A stretch of 64,000 bases of DNA, taken from Flavobacterium sp. (GTDB lineage: Bacteria > Bacteroidota > Bacteroidia > Flavobacteriales > Flavobacteriaceae). Numbering within the stretch: the stretch's first letter is position 1; each line of letters starts with the position of its first letter. The position numbers and the translations under genes were made by a program. The DNA lies in contig JADBYA010000024.1 of assembly GCA_020403245.1 (NCBI GenBank), positions 62,001-126,000 of the forward strand, in the 5' to 3' direction. Of this stretch, positions 17,503 to 25,940 are shown piece after piece. The notes beneath the pieces were generated by a model. The model was not told where the DNA came from. It was given only the letters and a program-made list of their open reading frames with translations, and did not search any database.

Positions 17503-17764
17503 TATGACATTCGTAATATTTACAAAAGACAGAAGGGCATCCGCCAACACAGGTATTGCGTCAGGTGGGGTGACGTGTAAATTTGGAGCGTTGTGCTACT
17601 TTATAAGTTCAGTGCAGGTTGACAGTTTTGTGCTTCAAAACCCGCCCGAACGCAAAGCCCGAAAACGTTAGACGAAAAAAAGAAAAACATTATAGAAAAA
17701 ACTAATTACACAAAAAAAATAAAAAAAATATTACATTTGAAAAATTAAATTAAACAAGAAAATT
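17503..17764. other. Non-coding segment with a higher GC block and attC-like end
   Basis: About 160 bp after the helicase stop are clearly richer in G and C than the surroundings, contain no reading frame, and end at AACGTTAGACG (about 17666-17676). GTTAGAC matches the GTTRRRY core of integron-type attC sites, but I did not find a convincing matching RYYYAAC partner at the other end. It may be a recombination scar left when the helicase gene was captured. An A/T-rich leader to the next gene follows. Confidence 0.3.
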
Positions 17765-19303
17765 ATGAAAAAACTATTACAAGTAGGAATTATTCTTATT
17801 ACCGCAAATTATGGCTATTCTCAAGATGGAAGTTTAGACTCAAGTTTTGGAACAGGAGGAAAAGTTGTTACCTCAATCAACAGCGGTGCTGATATAGCGT
17901 ATGCAGTGGCACTTCAAAATGACGGTAAAATTGTTGTGGCAGGAATGACTACAAATTCATCAACAGGTAAAGATTTTGCTTGTTTACGATACAATTCAGA
18001 TGGAACTTTAGATACTTCCTTTGGAACAAATGGAATAGTTACCAATGATGTACAAATCGGTAGTGATGATGTTGCCCATTCAATGGCTATTCAAAGTGAT
18101 GGAAAAATTATTTTAGCCGGATACTCCGATGATGGCAGTAATAAAAATGCAGCTCTAATCAGACTAAACACAGATGGTTCTCTGGATTCTTCGTTCGGAA
18201 CGTCAGGGAAAGTTTTAACCGATTTTATGACAAATAGAGCTGATGAGATTAAAACGGTTAAAATTCATGCATTAACCGGTAATATTGTTGTAGGTGGAAC
18301 TTCGGCTCAAACTTCAACCAACTCACGTGCTATTATTGCAAGATATACTCCCGCCGGTATATTAGATACTACGTTTAACACAACAGGTATTTTATTACTT
18401 GATGATGCTTCCGGTTCTGGTACATATTTTAATGTGATAGAAGATTTAGCAATACGATCAAATGGAAGAATTTCAGCTATTGGCTGGATAAATCAACAAG
18501 GATTACAATGGAGTTCTAATTATTATGGGTGCAGAGTGAATAGTAATGGAACAATGGATACATCTTTCTCATCTGACGGTTACATCGTTACCAATGGAGG
18601 ATTTAATGGAGATGATAAAGCTTTTTCAATGATTTTAAATGCTGATGACAGTATTTTATACAGTGGTGGTGGTCATTTAACTACGCTTCAGTATGATTAT
18701 TTTTTAGGACTGTATAATTCTTCCGGTTCAACAGCAGCCGGACAGGCATTTTTTGATTATGGTTCGCTTTTGCGAGATATAGCTTACGGTATGGGAATTG
18801 ACAGTACCGGTAAAGTTGTTTTAGCAGGCTCAAGTGTTGCGACAAATTTAAATTCTACTTTTGGTGTGGCGAGAGTGAATGCAAACTATACCGTAGACAA
18901 TACATTTGGAACTTCCGGAAAAGTAACTACAACATTCGGAACAAACGTTAGAAATGAAGCATTTGATATGGTTATACAAGCTGATGATAAAATTATTGCA
19001 GTAGGTTACACCGGTAATGATATTGCATTAGCCAGATACAATGGAAATACTTTATCAACAGGTGAGTTCGATTTAAATTACAAAATTACATTATACCCAA
19101 ATCCAACTAAAGAGGTAGTAAACATAGACTTACAAAACAACCTTTCTGATCAAGAAGATTTTAAAATTTTTGACATAAATGGGAGAACTATTTTGAACGG
19201 AAAGGTATCAAACGGATTAAACCAAATTAATGTTGAAAGTTTAGCAAAGGGATTATACATTTTTAATTTAGGTAACATTAATCAAAAATTTATAAAAGAA
19301 TAA
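17765..19303 (+). CDS. Secreted delta-60-repeat protein with type IX sorting tail
   Basis: The protein has 512 residues with a signal peptide (MKKLLQVGIILITANYGYS). At least six delta-60 repeats follow, each with a core like DGSLDSSFGTGGKVVT (also DGTLDTSFGTNG, AGILDTTFNTTG, NGTMDTSFSSDG, YTVDNTFGTSGK). They are expected to form a beta-propeller-like surface. The last about 75 residues are a type A T9SS C-terminal domain (YPNPTKEVVNIDL, KIFDINGRTIL, GLYIFNL), so the protein is exported through the type IX system and anchored or released at the surface. It has its own promoter region and a strong terminator, and seems unrelated to the flanking defence genes. Confidence 0.9.
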   Translation: MKKLLQVGIILITANYGYSQDGSLDSSFGTGGKVVTSINSGADIAYAVALQNDGKIVVAGMTTNSSTGKDFACLRYNSDGTLDTSFGTNGIVTNDVQIGSDDVAHSMAIQSDGKIILAGYSDDGSNKNAALIRLNTDGSLDSSFGTSGKVLTDFMTNRADEIKTVKIHALTGNIVVGGTSAQTSTNSRAIIARYTPAGILDTTFNTTGILLLDDASGSGTYFNVIEDLAIRSNGRISAIGWINQQGLQWSSNYYGCRVNSNGTMDTSFSSDGYIVTNGGFNGDDKAFSMILNADDSILYSGGGHLTTLQYDYFLGLYNSSGSTAAGQAFFDYGSLLRDIAYGMGIDSTGKVVLAGSSVATNLNSTFGVARVNANYTVDNTFGTSGKVTTTFGTNVRNEAFDMVIQADDKIIAVGYTGNDIALARYNGNTLSTGEFDLNYKITLYPNPTKEVVNIDLQNNLSDQEDFKIFDINGRTILNGKVSNGLNQINVESLAKGLYIFNLGNINQKFIKE

Positions 19304-19334
19304 CAACATTCAAAAGCGAACGTTTTTTTCAATT

Positions 19335-19369
19335 AAGGCTTTTGGTTTTTAATCAAAAGCCTTTCTTTT
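19335..19369 (+). terminator. Intrinsic terminator of the delta-60-repeat gene
   Basis: AAGGCTTTTG and CAAAAGCCTT pair around a 9-nt loop and are followed by TCTTTT. It is located about 30 bp after the stop codon. Confidence 0.85.
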
Positions 19370-19497
19370 ACTTTTGAACGTAGTAAAAGTCCTCTTTACT
19401 GAAATAATCATAAACTTTCATATACTTAAACGAACTGATCTCGATTTTTAATGCAAAGAATTAATCTAGTAAATACTTAAAAAAAAATATTGCATTT

Positions 19498-19526
19498 TGT
19501 CCCAATTATAGACCAAATTTGGGACA
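19498..19526 (+). repeat. 29-bp repeat, left copy (TGTCCC...GGGACA)
   Basis: This 29-mer begins TGTCCCAATTAT and ends AAATTTGGGACA. It is itself an imperfect palindrome. An inverted copy lies at 19728-19756, with 27 of 29 positions matching. The 200 bp between the copies are A/T-rich and non-coding. The pair could be the ends of a small non-autonomous element or a looped operator pair upstream of the HipBA genes. Confidence 0.6.
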
Positions 19527-19727
19527 AAAAAATAGATTAACTTTTGGCAATAAAACGAATTTATTGACAAAGTTTAATTAATATTCTATTAACGTTCGAC
19601 TACTCTATTTGTAATAAATCGAAAACGAATTACAAAAATGATATTTCGTAGTAAAACAATCAGGTTTAACCTGATAAAGTAACTATAAATGATAAGAATT
19701 ATATTGTATACCATGATATGAGATAGT

Positions 19728-19756
19728 TGTCCCAAATTTTGTCAATAATTGGGACA
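19728..19756 (-). repeat. 29-bp repeat, right inverted copy
   Basis: Its reverse complement begins TGTCCCAATTATTGAC and differs from the left copy (19498-19526) at two positions. Identity drops immediately outside TGTCCC. No target duplication is obvious next to either copy, so a mobile-element origin is not established. Confidence 0.6.
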
Positions 19757-19848
19757 TTTTAATTGGATGAAACTATATAATGAATTAATAGCAAATAAAA
19801 CAGAGGGTAATAGCTTAGATAAAAACATTGAACAAAATGTTTGTTATT

Positions 19849-19885
19849 ATGAACAAAAAAACTATTTTTGTTCATATTAATGAAC
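19849..19885 (+). promoter_or_regulatory. Likely operator of the hipBA operon
   Basis: Three alternating half-sites ATGAAC / GTTCAT / ATGAAC lie directly before the antitoxin start. The first two form an 11-bp inverted repeat (ATGAACAAAAA ... TTTTTGTTCAT). The last two form a perfect 6-4-6 repeat (GTTCAT-ATTA-ATGAAC, 19870-19885). Autorepression by the antitoxin is the usual arrangement for this family. Confidence 0.6.
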
Positions 19886-19895
19886 ATTATTAAAA

Positions 19896-20186
19896 ATGAC
19901 TAGAAAAAAACAAATAGTATTTCCTAAGCATCTAATGTTATTAGAACAGATGGGAGAAAATATAAAGTTAGCTAGAAAAAGAAGAAAATTAACAGCGATA
20001 CAAGTAGCTGAAAGAGCAGATATTGTTAGAACTACTTTATACCAAATTGAAAAAGGAAATCCAAGTGTAGCAATTGGTGCTTATTTTAATGTATTGAGAG
20101 TATTAGGTCTTCAAGATGATTTTCTAAAACTAGCTGCAGATGATGAACTAGGTAGAAAACTTCAAGACTTAGAACTACTCAAATAG
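19896..20186 (+). CDS. hipB: HipB-like XRE-family antitoxin
   Basis: The protein has 96 residues with one helix-turn-helix of the XRE type (residues about 17-75: MGENIKLARKRRKLTAIQVA, then IVRTTLYQIEKGNPSVAIGA). It is followed by a short acidic tail (LAADDELGRKLQDLELLK). HipB proteins bind operator inverted repeats and the HipA kinase. It precedes the kinase gene by about 100 bp, and half-site repeats lie immediately upstream of its start. The symbol reflects family and context; no direct homology search was possible. Confidence 0.88.
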   Translation: MTRKKQIVFPKHLMLLEQMGENIKLARKRRKLTAIQVAERADIVRTTLYQIEKGNPSVAIGAYFNVLRVLGLQDDFLKLAADDELGRKLQDLELLK

Positions 20187-20234
20187 AATACTCCAAAAGT
20201 TGAAATAAAGCACTTAAAAAATCAAAAGTCATCC

Positions 20235-20275
20235 CTTTTAAACTTTTAAACCTTTAAACTTTTAAACTTTCAAAC
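20235..20275 (+). repeat. Heptad-type repeat (TTTTAAAC units) between hipB and hipA
   Basis: Successive units CTTTTAAAC, TTTTAAACC and TTTAAAC run in tandem for about 40 bp in the leader of hipA. Very similar tracts recur in the hairpin array at 36.55, 36.69 and 37.35 kb. It holds no gene. Confidence 0.7.
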
Positions 20276-20290
20276 AAAAACAATCCCAAA

Positions 20291-21541
20291 ATGTCTACAA
20301 AAACCGATATATACGTTTACGCTCATTGGACTGGAATGCAAGAACCAAAATTGATTGGAATTTTGTCTGCACAACAAGCCAAAGCTAAGAAAACTTTTAG
20401 CTTTGAGTATGATAAGGACTGGCTCAAATCAGGACAACAATTCTTACTCGACCCCGATATACAATTGTATGGTGGACCACAATATCCAAATCAAAAAGAA
20501 AATTTTGGGATTTTTCTCGACAGTATGCCCGATACTTGGGGACGAACACTAATGAAACGTAGAGAAGCACAACAGGCAAAAGAGAAAAACGAAAAACCTA
20601 AAACACTCTATGACATTGAATACTTGTTAGGAGTTTACGATGAAAGTCGTTTGGGAGCTTTGCGTTTTAAAACAGATCCGGATGGAGACTTCTTAGACAA
20701 TAACAAAACAGCTCCTACACCTCCTTGGTCATCCATTAGAGAATTACAGAACGCAGCACATATCTTTGAAAATGATACGGATAATGAAGAAGTAAATAGA
20801 TGGCTATCTGTATTGATGGCACCCGGCTCATCATTAGGGGGTGCACGTCCCAAAGCCAATATTTTAGATGCAGATAAAAGTCTTTGGATTGCCAAATTTC
20901 CATCCAAAACAGATACCATTGACAAAGCAGCTTGGGAATTTTTAGCCTATCAATTGGCAACTAAGGCTGGAATTGAAATGGCACCTTGTCGTATGGATAG
21001 AATTTTAGGAAAACACCATACTTTTTTCACAAAACGCTTCGACCGTGAAAACGGAGAACGAATCCACTTTGCATCGGCTATGACCATGACCGGAAACAAC
21101 GAAGATACCATTCGAGACAACCAAGCAAGCTACTTAGATATTGCAGAATTCATCAGTAATCACGGAGCAAACATCGAAGCCAACCTACATCAACTATGGC
21201 GAAGAATCATCTTTAACATTGCCATTTCCAATACAGATGATCATTTAAGAAACCATGGATTTATACTAACCAAAGAAGGTTGGATATTATCTCCGGCTTA
21301 TGACCTCAATCCTTCCATAGATAAAGACGGTCTAGCCTTAAACATCGACACTGATAACAATGCACTTGATTTCGATTTGGCAAAAAGTGTGGGGGAATAT
21401 TTTCGCTTAAACAAGAATCAAATGGAGGAAATTATCCGGCAAGTCTTAGGAGTTACAACCAAATGGAAAACAATGGCAAATGAAATCGGAATTTCACGAA
21501 GCGAACAAGAATTGATGGAAAAAGCATTTTATTCAAAGTAA
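20291..21541 (+). CDS. hipA: HipA-family serine/threonine kinase toxin
   Basis: The protein has 416 residues, full length for HipA. An N-terminal HipA_N domain (about 1-130) contains FGIFLDSMPDTWGR. The kinase core has the Gly-rich loop GSSLGGARPKA (179-189), the lysine strand LWIAKFPSK, the catalytic loop NTDDHLRNHG (314-323) and the metal-binding SPAYDLNPS (335-342). E. coli HipA phosphorylates glutamyl-tRNA synthetase and causes growth arrest; the target here is unknown. HipB upstream should neutralise it. No broken motif is seen, so the toxin looks active. The next gene starts 74 bp after it, so partial read-through into the restriction operon is possible. Confidence 0.92.
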   Translation: MSTKTDIYVYAHWTGMQEPKLIGILSAQQAKAKKTFSFEYDKDWLKSGQQFLLDPDIQLYGGPQYPNQKENFGIFLDSMPDTWGRTLMKRREAQQAKEKNEKPKTLYDIEYLLGVYDESRLGALRFKTDPDGDFLDNNKTAPTPPWSSIRELQNAAHIFENDTDNEEVNRWLSVLMAPGSSLGGARPKANILDADKSLWIAKFPSKTDTIDKAAWEFLAYQLATKAGIEMAPCRMDRILGKHHTFFTKRFDRENGERIHFASAMTMTGNNEDTIRDNQASYLDIAEFISNHGANIEANLHQLWRRIIFNIAISNTDDHLRNHGFILTKEGWILSPAYDLNPSIDKDGLALNIDTDNNALDFDLAKSVGEYFRLNKNQMEEIIRQVLGVTTKWKTMANEIGISRSEQELMEKAFYSK

Positions 21542-21615
21542 AGAAAAAAGCAGCAATATATTTTAGTTTACTTTAGGGTAATTTACTATTTTAGAGGTCT
21601 AAATTTTAGTACTCA

Positions 21616-24600
21616 ATGCCCTTATTCCAACAATCCGTTTTAAAAAAATTCCTTTCACAGCAAGATAAAAATCTTGTAGAGAAAGCATATAAAAAATTCA
21701 CTAAATATTTTCACAATCCTACAATACAAGAAAATATTCGCAATAGTAAAGAAGAGCAATTTCAAGAAGGTTTTCTTCGTGAACTTTTTGTGGAGGTATT
21801 CGGATATACATTAAATCCAAACCCTAAATTCAACCTAACTACAGAATTCAAAAATCTTAAAGGAGCCAAAAAAGCTGATGGTGCAATCCTTAAAGAGGGA
21901 AAAGCAATCGGAGTAATTGAGTTAAAAGGAACAGATACCAAAGACTTAGAAAGCATTCGACAACAAGCATTTGATTACAAAGCAAATCATAGCAATTGTA
22001 AATATGTAATCACTTCAAATTACGAAAAAATAAGATTTTATATCAACGATGCGGTTGAGTACGAGGAATTCAATCTTTTCACAATCAATCAACAACAGTT
22101 TGAATTGTTATACTTGTGTATTTCTAAAGAAAGTATTCTAACTGACAAACCTGTAAAGATTAAGGAAGCTTCTATTTTAGAGGAAAAAGACATCACCAAC
22201 CGGTTATATATTGATTATTCACTTTTCAAAAGAGAGTTATTTCGTGATTTAGTAAAGCGAAATCAAAACAACGATGTACTTCGCGGGCTTACCGAAAAGA
22301 ATTTCAAACTAACCTTATTCAAAAAATCACAAAAACTATTAGACCGTTTTCTATTTGTTTTATTTGCCGAAGACCGAGGATTATTAGCCCCAAATACTAT
22401 CACCACCATCAATAATGAGTGGAAAGCACTCAAAGATATGGATATGGAAGTGCCGTTATATGATAGATATAAACTGTATTTCAACTACCTCGATACGGGT
22501 CGAAAAGGAACCGATAAAAAAGAAGAAATCTTTGCCTATAACGGTGGTTTATTTCAGCCCGATGCAATTTTGGATGCCATTACTATTGATGATGATTTAC
22601 TATATCGTCATACAAAACACTTAACAACTTATCATTTCGAAAGCCAAGTAGATGTAAATATCCTTGGACATATTTTTGAGCATTCGTTAAACGAAATTGA
22701 AAGCATCAATGCCGAAATCGAAGGAACAACATTTGATAAACAAAAAACCAAACGAAAAAAAGATGGTGTTTTCTACACACCAAAATACATTACAAAATAC
22801 ATAGTCGATAACACTATTGGAAAACTATGTGCCGAGAAAAAACAAGAAATAGGAATTGTTGATGAAGAGTATGCCAAAGGCCGTAAAAACCGCCACGAAG
22901 CAACCATAAAAAAATTAGACCAACAACTCAAAGACTACCGAGCTTGGCTTTTAGATTTGACCATTTGTGACCCTGCCTGTGGTTCTGGAGCATTCCTGAA
23001 TCAAGCATTAGACTTCCTAATAAAAGAACACAATTATATTGACGAACTCAACAAGCAACTCTTTGGCGGCTTTTTCGTCTTCCCAGATATTGAAAACCAA
23101 ATTCTTGAAAACAATATCTACGGAGTTGACCTCAATGACGAAAGTGTAGAAATTGCAAAACTTTCTTTGTGGTTAAGGACAGCACAACCAAAAAGAAAAC
23201 TGACCAGTTTAAATAACAATATCAAATGTGGCAACTCACTTATAGAAAGTAAAACTATTGCCGGTGACAAAGCGTTCAATTGGAAAGAACAGTTTCCTGA
23301 AGTATTTGAAAAAGGAGGTTTTGATATTGTTATTGGGAATCCGCCATATGTTCCTACAGAATATATTTCTGAAATTGATAAAACATATTTAGAGAAACAT
23401 TATCAATCAGCTTTCGGTAGGATGAATTTATATCCAATTTTTTATGAAAAAGGAATTCAAATTCTTAAGACAAAGGGAATTCTTGGCTTTATCACTCCTT
23501 ACACAATTTTGAAAAACCAATATTATAAAGAGGCAAGAAAATATATAATTGATAATTCAAAAATTCTTGAACTGATAGATTTCAAAGGGATAATTGTTTT
23601 TCAGGATGCGGCTGTTGATTCAATAATATTAACTTTAGAAAAAGGTAAATTTGATAAATATAGTTTTAAACAAATTTCAAATATTGTTTCTTTTGAAAAT
23701 CAATTATACACAACAGAATTATATAATATTTCCGAAATAAAGCAGAACGATGATTTATCAATGCTTGTAAATTCAAACGATAAATTAATCAAAAAAATAT
23801 ATAAAAATTCCAAACCATTAAAAGAAATATTAAACTTCAATCAAGGAATCATTACAGGAGGTAATAGTAAATACATTACTAGTGAAAAATCTGAATTAAC
23901 TGAAAAAGTAATTACAGGTAGTGACTTTAACAGATACTCATTTAATAATTCAAATCAATTTATTATATACGATACCAAGCTCTTGCACAGACCAAGAAAA
24001 AGAGAAGTTTTTGAAGCAAAAGAAAAAATTTTATTGAGGCAGACAGGTTCTTATCCAATATGTACAATTGATTATGAACAGTTTTTCACATTAGATACTG
24101 TACATAACGGATTATTGATTAATCCTGAATACTCATTAAAATATCTATTAGTACTATTGAATAGTAAACTGTTGAGATTCCTTTATGAAAGTCAAATAAA
24201 TGAAGGAGGTAAAGTTTTTGCCCAAGTCAAAATCATATATATTGACCCTCTACCAATTCAAATTTTATCAAAAGAAAAACAAATTCCATTTGAAGAATTG
24301 GCAGATAAAATGATGATGTTAAAAAAACAAAGTCAACAAATAAATTACAAGTTTTTCAACTACTTTTCTGGCCAATACAAACTAACAAAACTATCTAAAA
24401 AGTTAGAAAATTGGCACGAATTAACTTTTGCAGAATTTATTGCAGAGCTCAACAAAGCCATAAAAGCAACAGGACAAACCCCATTAACGAAAAAAGATGA
24501 ATTTGATTGGATAGAGTTATTTGAAGAAAACAAGGCAAAAGCACAAGATTTAAAAGATCAAATTGATAAAACAGATAAGGAAATAGACCAAATGGTTTAT

Positions 24601-24651
24601 GAGTTGTATGGGTTGAGTGATGTGGAAATTAAGATTGTAGAGAATAGTTAA
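21616..24651 (+). CDS. Type IIG-like restriction endonuclease / adenine methyltransferase
   Basis: The protein has 1011 residues. The N-terminus has a PD-(D/E)XK nuclease pattern: ADGAI (Asp88), then GVIELKG (Glu102-x-Lys104). A helical linker follows. The methyltransferase core has motif I DPACGSGAFL (452-) and motif IV NPPY (575-578), the N6-adenine type. The C-terminal about 300 residues resemble a TaqI-like specificity domain (LNSKLLRFLYE, KVFAQVKIIYIDPLPI) and end in a helical tail. Cutting, methylation and specificity in one chain is the Eco57I/type IIG plan. It is followed after 11 bp by SIR2 and HerA genes, so it may serve a compound system. Confidence 0.9.
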   Translation: MPLFQQSVLKKFLSQQDKNLVEKAYKKFTKYFHNPTIQENIRNSKEEQFQEGFLRELFVEVFGYTLNPNPKFNLTTEFKNLKGAKKADGAILKEGKAIGVIELKGTDTKDLESIRQQAFDYKANHSNCKYVITSNYEKIRFYINDAVEYEEFNLFTINQQQFELLYLCISKESILTDKPVKIKEASILEEKDITNRLYIDYSLFKRELFRDLVKRNQNNDVLRGLTEKNFKLTLFKKSQKLLDRFLFVLFAEDRGLLAPNTITTINNEWKALKDMDMEVPLYDRYKLYFNYLDTGRKGTDKKEEIFAYNGGLFQPDAILDAITIDDDLLYRHTKHLTTYHFESQVDVNILGHIFEHSLNEIESINAEIEGTTFDKQKTKRKKDGVFYTPKYITKYIVDNTIGKLCAEKKQEIGIVDEEYAKGRKNRHEATIKKLDQQLKDYRAWLLDLTICDPACGSGAFLNQALDFLIKEHNYIDELNKQLFGGFFVFPDIENQILENNIYGVDLNDESVEIAKLSLWLRTAQPKRKLTSLNNNIKCGNSLIESKTIAGDKAFNWKEQFPEVFEKGGFDIVIGNPPYVPTEYISEIDKTYLEKHYQSAFGRMNLYPIFYEKGIQILKTKGILGFITPYTILKNQYYKEARKYIIDNSKILELIDFKGIIVFQDAAVDSIILTLEKGKFDKYSFKQISNIVSFENQLYTTELYNISEIKQNDDLSMLVNSNDKLIKKIYKNSKPLKEILNFNQGIITGGNSKYITSEKSELTEKVITGSDFNRYSFNNSNQFIIYDTKLLHRPRKREVFEAKEKILLRQTGSYPICTIDYEQFFTLDTVHNGLLINPEYSLKYLLVLLNSKLLRFLYESQINEGGKVFAQVKIIYIDPLPIQILSKEKQIPFEELADKMMMLKKQSQQINYKFFNYFSGQYKLTKLSKKLENWHELTFAEFIAELNKAIKATGQTPLTKKDEFDWIELFEENKAKAQDLKDQIDKTDKEIDQMVYELYGLSDVEIKIVENS

Positions 24652-24662
24652 AACTAGAAATC

Positions 24663-25940
24663 ATGAGTAAAAAATTGATTTATTTAAATGGAAAAAAATC
24701 TGTAGAAGTTCAATATGGTGCTGAAGATGCAATTGTTGAAGTATATATTGATGGTGTTGCACATCAGTTTGATGAAAATAATCCAAATAAGTTAGAATAT
24801 GCTTTAGCTACCAAAAGAAAAAAATATTCCGAATTTTTAAATAATCAATTCGAAAATTTGATTATTCTTACCGGTGCTGGATCTTCTGTTGGTATTGGAA
24901 AAGATATTAAAATTGGAGAAGAAACTAAAGAAAGAAAAGGAAGATTATTAGCTGAGCTTTGGGATGATGTCAAAGAAGTTATTTCAGAAGAAACACTTCA
25001 TGAATTTTGTAAGCTAGTAAAGTATGAAGATAAGTTTAAAAATGAAGGTGAAGATGAACAATATGTCAAAAACTTGGAAAAACTACTTTCTTTAGCGAAT
25101 ATTTCTAAAAATTATGTTGAGCATATTCCAGTCGATGGTAAACAAAAAATTATCATTGAAGATATAATAAAAAAAATAGAAGAAGTTATAAAAACAAACT
25201 GTACTCTAAAATTACCTGAAAATGCTCCTCATACACTCTTCATAGAAAAAATAACAAAACGTAAAGTAACGCTTCCTAGAGCTAAAATTTTCACATTAAA
25301 CTATGACACTTTATTTGAGCAAGCTGGTAGGAAAAAGAATTTTACTATTATAGATGGTTTCTCATTTTCACATCCAAGAACTTTCAGCGGTCGAAATTTT
25401 GAATTGGATATAGTTTCAAGAAATTCAAGTCGTGTAAAAGAGGAAGACAACTTTATTCAAAAAGTGTTTCATCTATATAAGCCACATGGCTCAGTTGATT
25501 GGACTAATGAAGAAAACCAAATTATTCAAAAAGATGAACCTGACAAATCATTAATGATTTATCCAAAAGATAGTAAATATGAAAGTTCTTATGAGCAGCC
25601 ATATTTTGAAATGATGTCACGTTTTCAACAAAATGTAAGAAATGAAAATACATTATTGATTTGTATTGGCTTTAGTTTTAACGATAAACATATTGTAACG
25701 GCTATTGTTGAGGCTTTAGAACAAAACCCGGGATTTCAATTAATGGTTGTAAACAAAGGAATTGATAATTGGTCAAAGTCATTTAATCCAATTTTTGAAG
25801 CAGCTAAAATTCATAATAACATAGTATTAGTTGACGAAGTTTTTGAGGACTTTGCTAGATATTATCCTGATTTAAAATCGTATAATCAAGAAGATGCAAA
25901 AAAGATTATTCTCAACATAAACAATTCACAGCATGAGTAA
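24663..25940 (+). CDS. SIR2-family NADase of a SIR2-HerA system
   Basis: The protein has 425 residues. Its SIR2 Rossmann core shows IILTGAGSSVGIG (70-79), the TLNYDTLFEQAG segment (about 211), the catalytic His in YKPHGSVDW (about 275) and LLICIGFSFND (about 330). Bacterial defence SIR2 proteins cleave NAD+ when triggered by infection. The N-terminal 60 residues (LIYLNGKKSVEVQYG) are a small extra domain. Its stop overlaps the start of the HerA gene by 8 bp, which indicates tight coupling. SIR2-HerA pairs (Nezha-type) are an established anti-phage system. The assignment to this class is from domain content and gene order. Confidence 0.9.
   Translation: MSKKLIYLNGKKSVEVQYGAEDAIVEVYIDGVAHQFDENNPNKLEYALATKRKKYSEFLNNQFENLIILTGAGSSVGIGKDIKIGEETKERKGRLLAELWDDVKEVISEETLHEFCKLVKYEDKFKNEGEDEQYVKNLEKLLSLANISKNYVEHIPVDGKQKIIIEDIIKKIEEVIKTNCTLKLPENAPHTLFIEKITKRKVTLPRAKIFTLNYDTLFEQAGRKKNFTIIDGFSFSHPRTFSGRNFELDIVSRNSSRVKEEDNFIQKVFHLYKPHGSVDWTNEENQIIQKDEPDKSLMIYPKDSKYESSYEQPYFEMMSRFQQNVRNENTLLICIGFSFNDKHIVTAIVEALEQNPGFQLMVVNKGIDNWSKSFNPIFEAAKIHNNIVLVDEVFEDFARYYPDLKSYNQEDAKKIILNINNSQHE

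Noticed and set aside
20235..20275. Heptad tract as a coding region or leader peptide of hipA
   Set aside because: Frames are interrupted and the same tract lies in non-coding hairpin loops elsewhere.
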